A model generated the notes under the pieces. That model searched no databases, had not been told where the DNA came from, and worked only from the letters and a program-made list of their open reading frames with translations. A DNA stretch of 64,000 nucleotides from Patiria miniata. Lineage: Eukaryota; Echinodermata; Asteroidea; Valvatida; Asterinidae. Position numbers and translations under genes: made by a program. Positions 23,297 to 32,848 of the stretch are shown one piece after another (the first letter of the stretch is position 1; each line of letters starts with the position of its first letter). Location of the stretch: positions 13,741,606 through 13,805,605 of the forward strand of contig NW_024037064.1 of NCBI RefSeq assembly GCF_015706575.1, read 5' to 3'.

Positions 23297-26200
23297 TTAG
23301 GATGTGAACAGGTAGGTTTTGAGTTCTTGTTTGAAGGAGATCGAAGAGGGAGCTTGACGGATAGAGAGGGGTAGACAGTTCCAGAGAGTGGGGCCTGCGT
23401 GAGAGAAGCTGTGGTCACCCCAAGAGTGTCGGGATCGAGGAACTTGAAGAAGGGAGGAGTCTGATGATCGAAGCCTGCGTGGGGGGTGGTATGCCTGTAT
23501 TGAGTTTTGTAAGTAGACTGGTGAGGAGCCATGGACTGCGTGGTAGACCAACAACAGAACTTTGAAGGTGATGCGTTTGTCAACGGGCAGCCAGTGAAGA
23601 GACTGAAGGACAGGTGTTATGTGACATGCTTTCTTGGTGAGAGTGACTAGTCTGGCTGCGGAATTTTGGAGGCGTTGCAGTTTATTTAGCTGTTGTTGAG
23701 GGAGGCTTACAAATATGGAGTTGCAGAAATCAAGGCGTGAAGAAATGAGGGCGTGGACTAGTTGTTCAGTTGCATTCCGACTCAGGTACTTGCGAACAAA
23801 ACCAAGGTTGCGAAGTTGGTATCTGATTGACCTAGACACATGGGAAACGTGGTCATGGAAGGACATATTGGTGTCGAAGATGACACCAAGATTGCGAGTT
23901 TTGGCAGATGAGTAGATACTGCTAGTACCCACTTGTACATGAAAACCCTTCGTATCCACCTTGCCAAGCATTTGCTTTGAGCCCAGAAGAATGAGTTCAG
24001 ACTTCAAGTGGTTGAGTTTTAGACCGCTAGAGTCCATCCACGTGTTGATGTGTTTGATGCATGCCTCCAGTTGTTTTGCTGCGGATGACATAGCAATGGC
24101 AGATGGTGGGAAAGAAACATACAGCTGTATGTCGTCAGCATAACAATGGTATTTGATGTTGTGCGCGTTGATGATATTACCTACAGGTTGAAGATATATT
24201 GAAAACAAGAGAGGACCACCGACTGATCCCTGGGGGACACCATAAGCAAGATGGCTAGCTTCAGACTTTGCATTTCCGATGCATACACGCTGAGAGCGAT
24301 TTGTCAGATAGGACATGAACCACTGCAAAGCTGTTCCGCTGACTCCCAACGAGCATAACTGATCGATGAGGATACGATGGTCTACCGTGTCAAATGCTGA
24401 GGACATGTCAAGCAGAACAAGGGCTGTGATGTTTCCATTATCCATTTGTTGAAGTACGTTGTCCGTTAAATTTGTGAGAAGTGTTTCTACGCTATGATTT
24501 GAACGGTATGCTGATTGATTGCTGTCAAGTAGCGAATGTTCCTGCAAATGATCTGAGAGACGAGAGAATGCCACACGTTCCAAGACTTTGGAGAGATATG
24601 GAAGGTTGGATATTGGACGGTAACTCTGCAAGGAATTTGTGTCCATACCAGGTTTCTTTAATGTTGGTCGAACAATCGCTCTCTTTAGGACTTCAGGAAC
24701 GACTCCAGTATCCAAGCTCACATTGATGATGTTAGTGATGACTGGGGTAATGGCAGACATACATTTTTTTAGAAGAGAGGTAGGGATCGGGTCTAGCTCA
24801 CATGACTTTGCTGGTGACCTTGCCATGATGTTGCGAACTTCATCTGTAGATGCAGGAGCAAGAGTGTCTAAGACTGCACGAGTTTTACGTGACGAAGATG
24901 TTTGATTGATGGCTGGCAGACTGGCACGAATAGATTCTATCTTGCTGGTGAAGAAGTTGCTGAAACGAGCAGCTAGATCTTCAGCGAAAACATGTGTTGG
25001 AAGAGGGGAAGGCTGCTTTCTGTTCAAAAGATCGCTTGCAACTCTGAACAGTCTTTTCGTGTCACCTGAGCAGTCGTTAATTCGTTTCAAGTTGTACCCT
25101 GTTTTTGCAGCACGGACTAACGATTGGACTCGCTGACATTGTTGGCGATACAACTGACGATGTATTTCAAGCTTGGAAGATCGCCACTTCCTTTCAAGCT
25201 GCCTACGAAGAAGTTTTCCATCTGCTATTTTCTGGGTGTACCATTGAGTATTTGGTCGAATTTTCACTGAACGTTGTTGGACAGGAGCATGTGTGTTCAA
25301 AGTAGCTATCAGAATGGAGTTGTAGCTGCCGACAGCCAGATCTGCGTTGCTCACAGTGCATTTCTCTGTGAATGACGCTTCATTCAAATCCTCGATGAAG
25401 CAAGCAGGTTGTATAGACTGAATGTTTCGTGACACAACAGACTTCCGGGCAGTTCGCATACTTGGAGTATGTAGGTTGCAAGTAAGGGCGGAGTGATCAG
25501 AAATACCACCGATTATGTCAATGTCAGACAGTCCTGTGGGGTCGATCCCTTTCCGTGAAATAAGCAGGTCTAGAGTGTGGCCACGTATATGGGTTGGCTG
25601 ACGGATGTGTTGCTCAAGGCCATATGCACTTAGAACATCACAGAAACCTCTGGCCTCAGGTGAAGTTGTATCAACGTGGATGTTGAAATCTCCGGAAATA
25701 ATCAAACTGGCCTTCTTGAAAAGGTAGTTGTCCAGTACATCCGAGAACTCATTTAGAAAATCTTTGAAAGGAGTTGATGATCCTGGAGGTCTGTAGACGA
25801 CGACCAGGTGTACAGCGTTTGAGTTCTGGATGATATCCATCTGTATCAGTTCAAAGGAACTGATATTATCAAGGGCTGGATGGATTTGTACAGTTAAATC
25901 ACTCCGATATAGAAAGGCGACACCGCCACCTCGTTTACCTGTCCTTGGTATGTGCTTGAACGTGTATCCTCCAGGGTTGAGTTCTGCAATTACAGCATCA
26001 TCGTCAGCGGATAGCCATGTCTCGCAGACACCAACAATATCAAATTTATTGTCGATAACAAAGTCAACGAAGGCGTTGGTTTTATTTTTCAGAGATCTTG
26101 CGTTGAGCATACATAAGGAGGTAGTATGTTCTGCTTTCGCCGTCTTGTTTGCAGTAAGCTGCACTAGGTTACTTTGGCAACAGTTCGCAGATCCATTGTG

Positions 26201-26887
26201 TAGATAGTCCGGATGATATTCACCAGTGGAAAAAGAAGTTTGTCTTCCATAACCAATAATTACTGGAATCAAACTTTGGGGAGTCGGCCTCCTTCTGTGA
26301 ATCCCTGCTTTGCAACCTCTACGAGATCGTCTGCGTAGAGTTGTGCGTTTTCGAGGGTCATCTGTCTTTGTGACGTCCACTGGTGCATGAATCATGCATG
26401 GTGTCCGTCTGATGTTTAAATATGTGATTTTCCTGCATATCTGTGGCTGGAGTGGACATGTGGTGTAGAAATCAGGCCCTTGGTACAGGGAATAGAGCTC
26501 TGTAGGTTGGTACTTTAATTGAAGACAGAATGCCTGGGCAGAAGTCATCATTACTGTCCCTTGCTGACAATTGGCTAATCCATGTAGGTGTTGAGGCACA
26601 ATGCATTCACCATGAGGATTAGGCGCAGGGCCATTGTAAGTGCTTGACTTCTTGATCTCTATTGTTGGTGGTGGTCCATTGTAAATGCTTGTCTTCTTGA
26701 TTGCTGTTGTTGGTGGTGGTCCATTGTAAGTGCTTGTCTTCTTGATCGCTATTGTTGGTGATCGGTGTTGTGTGGAAGCTGGAGCGTGGGCTGCTGTACT
26801 GATGATCAAAGTACACAGCAATGTCCAGAAAAAGATCCCAAATATTCTCCAAAATGGGATCATATCACAGTAAGTTTGGCGAACCAT
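23297..26887 (-). CDS. LINE ORF2-like endonuclease/reverse transcriptase, intact
   Basis: Uninterrupted 1,196 codons from ATG 26885-26887. Residues about 9-35 form a hydrophobic segment ending STAAHA that looks like a signal peptide or anchor. Residues about 40-95 contain three copies of a 16-residue repeat around KKTSTYNGPPPT, followed by a Cys-containing and then basic region (RKRTTLRRRSRRGCK). The AP-type endonuclease (about 255-480) shows VCETWL, VYRPPGS, SGDFNIH and ISDHSA. The reverse transcriptase (about 700-950) shows LLDMSSAFDTVDH, GVPQGSVGGPLLF and CYADDIQLY, so catalytic residues are present. The C-terminal stretch (LHWLPVDKRITFKVLLLVY) is typical of L2/CR1 elements. It would nick DNA and copy its own RNA at the target. 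There is no separate ORF1; the unusual N-terminus may stand in its place. Confidence 0.92.
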   Translation of the reverse strand: MVRQTYCDMIPFWRIFGIFFWTLLCTLIISTAAHAPASTQHRSPTIAIKKTSTYNGPPPTTAIKKTSIYNGPPPTIEIKKSSTYNGPAPNPHGECIVPQHLHGLANCQQGTVMMTSAQAFCLQLKYQPTELYSLYQGPDFYTTCPLQPQICRKITYLNIRRTPCMIHAPVDVTKTDDPRKRTTLRRRSRRGCKAGIHRRRPTPQSLIPVIIGYGRQTSFSTGEYHPDYLHNGSANCCQSNLVQLTANKTAKAEHTTSLCMLNARSLKNKTNAFVDFVIDNKFDIVGVCETWLSADDDAVIAELNPGGYTFKHIPRTGKRGGGVAFLYRSDLTVQIHPALDNISSFELIQMDIIQNSNAVHLVVVYRPPGSSTPFKDFLNEFSDVLDNYLFKKASLIISGDFNIHVDTTSPEARGFCDVLSAYGLEQHIRQPTHIRGHTLDLLISRKGIDPTGLSDIDIIGGISDHSALTCNLHTPSMRTARKSVVSRNIQSIQPACFIEDLNEASFTEKCTVSNADLAVGSYNSILIATLNTHAPVQQRSVKIRPNTQWYTQKIADGKLLRRQLERKWRSSKLEIHRQLYRQQCQRVQSLVRAAKTGYNLKRINDCSGDTKRLFRVASDLLNRKQPSPLPTHVFAEDLAARFSNFFTSKIESIRASLPAINQTSSSRKTRAVLDTLAPASTDEVRNIMARSPAKSCELDPIPTSLLKKCMSAITPVITNIINVSLDTGVVPEVLKRAIVRPTLKKPGMDTNSLQSYRPISNLPYLSKVLERVAFSRLSDHLQEHSLLDSNQSAYRSNHSVETLLTNLTDNVLQQMDNGNITALVLLDMSSAFDTVDHRILIDQLCSLGVSGTALQWFMSYLTNRSQRVCIGNAKSEASHLAYGVPQGSVGGPLLFSIYLQPVGNIINAHNIKYHCYADDIQLYVSFPPSAIAMSSAAKQLEACIKHINTWMDSSGLKLNHLKSELILLGSKQMLGKVDTKGFHVQVGTSSIYSSAKTRNLGVIFDTNMSFHDHVSHVSRSIRYQLRNLGFVRKYLSRNATEQLVHALISSRLDFCNSIFVSLPQQQLNKLQRLQNSAARLVTLTKKACHITPVLQSLHWLPVDKRITFKVLLLVYHAVHGSSPVYLQNSIQAYHPPRRLRSSDSSLLQVPRSRHSWGDHSFSHAGPTLWNCLPLSIRQAPSSISFKQELKTYLFTS
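26632..26760 (-). repeat. Three 48-bp tandem repeats in the LINE ORF
   Basis: Three adjacent copies of a 48-bp unit (ccattgtaagtgcttg...ttgttggtggtgg) keep the reading frame and encode the repeated KKTSTYNGPPPT-like segment. Confidence 0.85.
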
Positions 26888-27009
26888 GCTGATCAGCAGT
26901 TCCTAATCTGTATCTTGGTGTAAAAATCATGATAGAAATTGCAGAAGAATAGGTCGATCAAAGTCAGAGATCGGAGCCTGAAGTGGAGCTGCCAAATAGT
27001 AGCGCTGCC

Positions 27010-27333
27010 AATAACTTGTATAATAACTTGTATAATAACAGACTGTATCAAAACATGCAGGAAAGCCCATCAAAAAGTCCCAATATTTTCCCACTAAGTA
27101 CATTTACGCCCCCAAATCTATATCCCTCAGTTAAATAACAATTCATGGAATAATCACTTACCCAACCGAGTATCTCTGAACCCCTATTTGTGTATGAAAA
27201 TGCTGGTTTTGAACCCTGAAAATCACTTTTAGCGGTGGAGTCAGCCGCGCGGTCACGGCAGAAAGTGCGCCCTCAAGCGAATGCAAGAAACTGAAGCGCG
27301 CCCTCAAGCAAGGCATGCAGTGCAGCTGCAACA
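27010..27333 (-). repeat. BEL 5' LTR, outer part
   Basis: Continues the LTR interrupted by the LINE to its TG end (minus strand). It contains a 12-bp tandem duplication (ataacttgtata) and two substitutions relative to 16020-16331. It is followed by the atagc target duplication at 27334-27338. Confidence 0.9.
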
Positions 27334-27747
27334 ATAGCCCTGCCTAGGCCTAGGCCTGCCCAATCCTTTTCCCCCTTTTATTGGGGGGGGGGGGGCAAGC
27401 CCGTGATTAGAATGCCTACATTACTTTTACTTTAGGCCAGTGGTTAGTAGCGGTGGCGCCTGTGTAGGATACTTTTCGTAACAAGTTTAAGGCCCATCAT
27501 TTTCAATGCACACTGTATGCTGTAGGCAGGCCTAGGCCTACTTTTAATATGGTGACGTACAGTTGACTTCGAAGTTCACGAAGTTGCAAAATACACTGAG
27601 TTTAGAACACCATCACAAACCTGTGTAGTAACCACGCGAGACACCTTACAATCTTTGAAAGGATAGGATAGGCCTAGGGCCTAGTAACAGTCAGCTAGGC
27701 CAACCACTTATTCATTTATTTACATTAAACCGATGATGAAAACTTAC

Positions 27748-27783
27748 CGTATAAATACTCTCCAACACTTTTGTGGCATCCAT
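27748..27783 (-). CDS. Harbinger Myb/SANT-like protein, exon 1
   Basis: ATG at 27781-27783 in a good context (caagATGg), 12 codons reading MDATKVLESIYT, then a strong donor acg|gtaagt. It splices in phase 0 to exon 2 at 15362. The 12.4-kb intron between them holds the BEL and LINE insertions. Confidence rests on the splice signals and on frame agreement through all four exons. Confidence 0.65.
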
Positions 27784-27955
27784 CTTGCCTGCAATACGTC
27801 AAAAGTTTGGGTCGTAGGTCAAAGCTGGATATGCGCGCGCTAAACGTTGCCGTTTTCAGCACAACGCAGATTCGTGCAGAGTACCGTCGTAGAAAACGAG
27901 GGTCGACGAACACTCAAAGTCGACGCATGCGCAGATGGCTCGAGGCCTCATTTTC

Positions 27956-27996
27956 ACCGTCGTAGAGCCATCCGTCGTGTAAAACGAAAGCTCCCT
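27956..27996 (-). repeat. Right 41-bp Harbinger terminal inverted repeat
   Basis: Ends cgaaagctccct. Perfect inverted match to 8863-8903. Confidence 0.9.
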
Positions 27997-30182
27997 AATG
28001 TAGGCCACCGAACGTTAAGGCCTTTGAGAATTTGCCACCAGTAATTGGAAGATTCTTTAGATGATAAACAGTGATGATAGTATCTCAGCCAATGAAATGA
28101 GCCGGTTCCCGGCAATAAATATACCATTGGTTGCTTTCATCAAGGACCGTCTGCTTTCATGAATATGACTTCCTTCCACGCGCAACTGGAGTGATTAGCT
28201 ATCTGAGCCACAGGTGCATGGCTGCATGCCCATCACATTCCAACCTGGTTGCTTAGAAATACTGTTGCTAGGAGGCGCCCCTGTGATGCCTGGGACTGCC
28301 GGTTGCGTAGCCAGAAATCTTGTATGTTACTATTTTGAAACCTTGTATGCTGCCGCTTTCGGGAAATTTGTGCGGACAAAGTTTTTCATCATTTGGAAAT
28401 TGGAATTTGGATGCAGTTTGCATTTCCGTTAAATAAAAGGTTTTTTTTATAGAAAATCGGAGCCTCCCCCCAAAAATTACAAATAAATGATTTTCAGGCC
28501 TTGACATTTCTTGAAGTGATTCGACAACACTTGCAGAATGCAGACGATTCATTTCGTCTTAAACTATTTAGCCTGCAGACTTCAAAAGAACATGGGAAAA
28601 AATGGTGGTTGAAGTGTATACAAGTGTATATACAAAGTAAGTATATATGTGACTGCAGTTGCCACACATTATACTGAGACACAGGCGAGCTAGATTTACA
28701 CCATAAACAAACCCACCACACACACACACCCATGTTTTACTATATGCCTGAGGACAACCTATTGTGTTTCCCTTTGTCCCTCTAATATAACACTTTCCCA
28801 TAGACTAAGCACATAACCGTACGATCGAGGACCGGTTTTAACAATAGGCACCGTCGTCCGAGGATCAAAGGCCCCTTTGTGCTCCTTTTGTTGTCTATCC
28901 TCGAGCGAAATACAATACAAGAGCACACACACACAAACGGGATGATAATGGAGAAAATACGAATTGAACTAAAATCACCAATTATATTACATGGTAAAAG
29001 AAAGAAAATACCAGGAGAGGGGCAAAACGAAAAGGATATTATTAATTATGATGGAAGGAGAAAAAAAATGAAACGACAATAACATCAACCAAAATGTGGT
29101 GGGGTGGGGGTAGGGGCTGCTTGGGGCAGGCTGTCCCCTAATGAAATTATTATTTTTTTTTTTTTCTAAATACTTTTCTAGAAACGTATGTTTTAATAGT
29201 AAACATGACTCTTTTTGGCTCGCTCGCTCCGCTCGCTCGCAAAATAACACGTGTTCATTTTTTTTTCATCCGGGGGCTGTCATCAGCACCTTCTAATTTT
29301 GAGGTTCATTTTCAACTAACATCAACAGTGACTTTAAATTCTATATTTGATAGAAAAAAATAAGTGTTATCAAAATTAAAAAATAAACATTGTGAATTTT
29401 GCTCTTAAGTGTGCGTTTATGAGAAGACCATGCAAAATCCTGAAAAATCGACAAGGTTGGGGGGTCAGCAAATTAAGTTCAAATCTTGGCCATTTGATCC
29501 CCACCTGAGACGATACCACTCGGTGGAATAGCTCGATAACGGGCACCGACAATTTTGAGCAAAAAGGGTGACTTCCGGGGAGTAAATTTGTGTTGTTTCT
29601 GGTGTACAGTTATAGCCTCGTTTATACCCTTAAACTAAATCGTTTACTGTCGACCTACATATCAAAAGAAAGGGTTTAATCTCCTCTAAACGATGAAATA
29701 TAAATCTTTGATATGCAAGCATTCACTGCGGAGATAAAGGCGTAAGAAAAACACGTATCAGCTCTATTACGAAATGAAGTCCTTTACGCGGTAAACCGTA
29801 ACTTAATTAATGCAGGGCTGAGAGTCAACAAACTTAGAGGAATATAGTTCAGATATCTGACTACAATAATACAAAATAAAAAAACTGTCAGCTCGTCTCG
29901 TTTTTGTTTGCTCACGGTCAACAAAGTTGAAAAATTACTAATTTTCAAGACCAAACCTACATAGCCCCCTAGACAGTTTCGAGTGCAATTGGTTGCCCTT
30001 AATTGACATTTTGCAGGAATTGTTGTAAGAGCGTAACAAAATCTACATTTTGCAGACTTCACCTATTGGGTGGGTGGGTGGGTGAGCGCACTGATCCGGT
30101 AGGAGGGGAACGTCCTGTTGCCGCTCACCCAGTTAGCGCGCGGTATCGAAAGAGGGCGCCCTCGCATAACACAACCGTCAAC
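27997..30182. other. No gene recognised
   Basis: Contains a poly-T run (about 29149-29165), a short palindromic ctcgctcgctccgctcgctc stretch (about 29219-29240), a (CA)n tract near 28718 and a (GGGT)n microsatellite at about 30067-30084. Short ORFs show no motifs. The last 100 bp may be the promoter or 5' UTR of the gene starting at 30183. Confidence 0.45.
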
Positions 30183-30533
30183 ATGGCAGCCATGGACATG
30201 CCGTCTGTGCGGCTGCAATGTGATTTTAGTAATTTTGAATATAGCAAAGCCATCGAATGTGGTGTAAATCACTCTTATCTGCGCGAACTAAATACAGTGC
30301 AACTTAATCGATGCACAAAAGACATACGGAGCCATTTGCAGAAGTGGAAAGTCGCTGCATATGATATATGATGTGAATGTCGAGTGGAAACTGATCCTCT
30401 TGCGATGTGGTTTGTTCGACGTCGATGCATACACTGATAAAACAATATGTCCAACGCATAGATACAAGTTAGGGTTGAGTGGTACATCATCAAGGAAATG
30501 TTGTCATTCACTTCATAAAGGGAAAGGCAAACT

Positions 30534-30935
30534 GTGGGGCGCTGTGGCCCAATGGTTACGGTGTTCGACTCGTGTGCCGTGGTACATGGGTTGGAATCCA
30601 GACCGTGGGAACATGGTGCTTGTGCTCTTGAGCAAGGCACTTTACCATTATTGCTTCGTCCTTCGGATGGGACGTTAAGCTGAAGGTCCCGTGTGTTGTG
30701 TAATGCACGTTAAAGAACCCAGTAACACTTGTCACTAAGAGAAGGGGGTTTGCCCCGGTGTTTCTGGCAGTGCCAGCAATTATGCGCCGCAGCACCTTGT
30801 AAACCCTTATAAGGTGCAACATAATGGGTCTCACAATGTTCATATACTTCATTTACCTGGCTTGGTTGCATTCTCCCCCAGCGCTTTGTATCCTCTGGCA
30901 AAAAGCGCTATATAAATATAATTATTATAATTATT
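30534..30935 (+). mobile_element. tRNA-headed SINE with LINE-like 3' tail
   Basis: The head shows an A-box-like gtggcccaatgg (about 30543) and a B-box-like ggttggaatcc (30589-30599) of RNA polymerase III promoters. A conserved-looking body (tgagcaaggcacttta, gcacgttaaagaaccc, ggggtttgccccggtg) follows. The 3' end is gcgctatataaatataattattat, similar in style to the (ATT)n tail of the LINE at 23104. Flanking aaggcaaact and aaggcaact could be the target duplication. It is inserted in exon A of the Cys/His gene. Confidence 0.75.
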
Positions 30936-31631
30936 CCGTGATGTAAATAAGGCAACTAGCCGTGAGATCATAGATGTTTGATCGATGGGGTACCCTGATC
31001 ACTGTTGGAACAGGTAAGAAGACAGAAAATGAGAATTCAAACAAAAATACATTTCTGAAATGAATTAATCATGGTCTTGGTCCATTTCTGATCAACTGAC
31101 TTTGTTCCTGGGTAGGTTATATCAATTAAATCCCTTATCATGCAGTTGACTTGGGACCAGTGAAATGTATTATTGTGTGAAAATTAATACTGGTTGTCAC
31201 AGCTCTGGACCACACACATGGTTTTCGGCAGTGGACACACATGGTGGATATTTAGCGGGAGCTGGATTTTGAAAAAAAAATTTGCACTTACATTGTTTTG
31301 TTTTTTACTTTTATTCACGAGATGTGACTCATCAGACCATTTACAACTTTAAGAACAATTTCAGATTGGTTTCCCCGTTTATACACATCCTCCAGAGCCA
31401 GCCACGTCAGAAAAAGAAAAAGTAAAAAGTGCAATTAAATACAGGCAATATACAATAATTAAAGAAGATTTCTTATTTTTTATTTATTTATTATTATTAT
31501 TATTTGGGGGGGGGGGGAATTTATATGACACGGGTTTTGTTCAAGGCATCTATTGCTTGATATTGTTGGCTACATACGCCCCACGTTATATCTTTTACTT
31601 TTAAGAAATATTAAGCCTGCTGCGGCCTTAA

Positions 31632-32142
31632 AGCTATAGTCCATCATTTGCAGCCATCCGAAAAGTAACTGGCGTAATTATTGTTGAAAAACAGACTTGG
31701 TTGAAAGAAAGTAAGGGAACTAAACTTCCTGTGAAATTATTCCTTCTGAGAAGCTGTCATTTTGAAGTAATCAACGAAAGAAGGCATTTCCAACGGTGAT
31801 TCTTAAGAAGCACCGTAGGAAAATTTAAATTAGTAGTTCGTTTTGTTATTCAGCGCAGCGCGCACAAGTATTGGAACGACGCACACGCGCGCGGAGTTGT
31901 CATAATTCGTCGGATCAGTGCGCTACATCGCGTATAGCTGCAATTCAAAACAATTCAAAACATGATTCAGTAACTTTTGATTTGAAATTGAGATCTTAGA
32001 ATGCTGTTTTTCTCGGAATGTACAGCTGAAGCTTAGCTGAAACTTCATCAGGTTAGTTGTCCAGTATCCTTCATAAGATTTTGAACCCTTTTGTTGCTTC
32101 AAACGAACAAAATGCACAAATTACAAATGATGGACTATAGCT
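31632..32142. mobile_element. TTAA-flanked MITE in an intron
   Basis: Terminal repeats agctatagtccatcatttg (31632 on) and its reverse complement (ending 32142) are flanked by TTAA on both sides (31628-31631, 32143-32146), indicating piggyBac-type insertion. No coding capacity. It lies in the intron between exons A and B of the Cys/His gene. Confidence 0.75.
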
Positions 32143-32848
32143 TTAACACTTTGTTAATTCTCACTGTTCATATGACTTTCAGGTATCTGTAGAGGTTGTC
32201 TATCTTAGCACAAACAAACAGTTACGCACCAGACAGCGGAACAATTACCATCTAGCGATGTGCTCTCTAAGGAACAAGAAGAGCAGCAGTGTACAATCAG
32301 TGATTTCACATCTCTGACTGGTGTACCATCTCTCCAACCCACCGACACAGAGTGCACTTCAGTTCATGAGGTAATGAGAGTGAACTAAGAATGGACCTTG
32401 ACATATTGCATCTCATTTATCACAGATGAATCGTAAGCACTCTTGAGTACATAATTTTGTATTTCAACCCTGCTATATGTAGCACGCATCTCACTGTTTT
32501 TATTTTCTTATGATTATTTCTAGCATACATCTGAGTCCTCATCAACTGATGGAGATATTACACATGATGTAAGTGCACTTGACTCTTCTTGGGCTCCAAC
32601 CCCCTGACCAAAGAATGTGGAGCTGCAATCCCTGAACACTTTCCTTTCTCAGGGTGGAATGTCTGCTGGTCTGTCATTAGAAGAAGCATCTGATAGCACC
32701 ATCCGTTATTATAGAAGGAAGGCAAAGGAAGCCTTTGGTTTAGTTCTTCGTTGTTCAGCACCAGGTCAAGAAGATGGGCTCATGAAGATTACAATCCGTG
32801 AAACAACTGCTGAATCATCACAAAGTGGTCAACATTTTGATAGTAGTA

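Larger units (their letters stand above)
23104..27009 (-). mobile_element. CR1/L2-type LINE, near full length
   Basis: The 3' end at the left is an (ATT)n tail on the minus strand (aataataat from 23104) preceded by gcgcttaataagatgccac. The 5' end is at 27009. One long ORF encodes endonuclease and reverse transcriptase. It splits the BEL 5' LTR: compared with the intact LTR, about eight or nine bases (gtccctac) are missing at the insertion point, and no target duplication is evident. The 5' UTR is about 120 bp. Confidence 0.9.
15584..27333 (-). mobile_element. BEL/Pao LTR retrotransposon (minus orientation)
   Basis: Two LTRs of about 750 bp (15584-16331, and 22676-23103 continued at 27010-27333) bound gag, protease, reverse transcriptase, RNase H and integrase in BEL order. 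The LTRs read TGTTGC...TCTACA on the minus strand. A 5-bp duplication flanks the element. By eye the LTRs differ by only about three substitutions plus a 12-bp tandem duplication, implying recent insertion. The coding region nevertheless carries two in-frame UAGs, at least two frameshifts and altered catalytic residues. It sits in intron 1 of the Harbinger Myb gene and is itself interrupted by a LINE in the 5' LTR. Excluding the LINE it is about 7.8 kb. Confidence 0.92.
8863..27996. mobile_element. PIF/Harbinger DNA transposon, host of nested BEL and LINE
   Basis: Perfect 41-bp inverted repeats sit at 8863-8903 and 27956-27996. Between them are the two genes of a Harbinger element: a DDE transposase on + (9093-11310) and a Myb/SANT-like protein on - (exons between 27783 and 13511), arranged convergently. 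Without the 11.75-kb BEL insertion and one copy of its 5-bp duplication the element is about 7.4 kb. The flanks next to GGGAG/CTCCC are gta and taa, so the usual 3-bp TWA duplication is not matched. Either it has mutated or one end has been rearranged. The transposase carries a frameshift, so this copy is probably not autonomous. Confidence 0.85.
30183..32848 (+). pseudogene. Multi-exon Cys/His-rich gene, disrupted (unrecognised family)
   Basis: ATG at 30183 (caacATGgc). Exon A (30183-31013) starts MAAMDMPSVRLQC, shifts frame near 30360, and continues with LLLRCGLFD... type sequence (here LILLRCGLFDVDAY), TICPTHRYKLG and SRKCCHSLHKGKGK. A SINE then interrupts at 30534-30935, and coding resumes to the donor cag|gtaaga. 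Exon B is 32183-32370 (GICRGC, then an in-frame TAG, then about 55 open codons). Exon C is 32524-32568 and exon D is about 32653-32848 (GLSLEEASDSTIRYYRRKAK). All later junctions are canonical and keep phase. Spaced C, CP.H, CCH..H and C..C residues suggest zinc binding. I have an impression that similar proteins recur in marine invertebrate genomes, possibly transposon-linked, but cannot name the family. The 3' end is not clear. Confidence 0.6.

Noticed and set aside
8860..27999. Three-bp TWA target duplication for the first Harbinger
   Set aside because: The bases beside the 41-bp repeats (gta and taa) do not match, so no duplication is claimed.
30534..30610. tRNA gene
   Set aside because: A- and B-box-like sequences are present but no cloverleaf could be folded by eye, and they lead into a SINE body with an ATT-rich tail.
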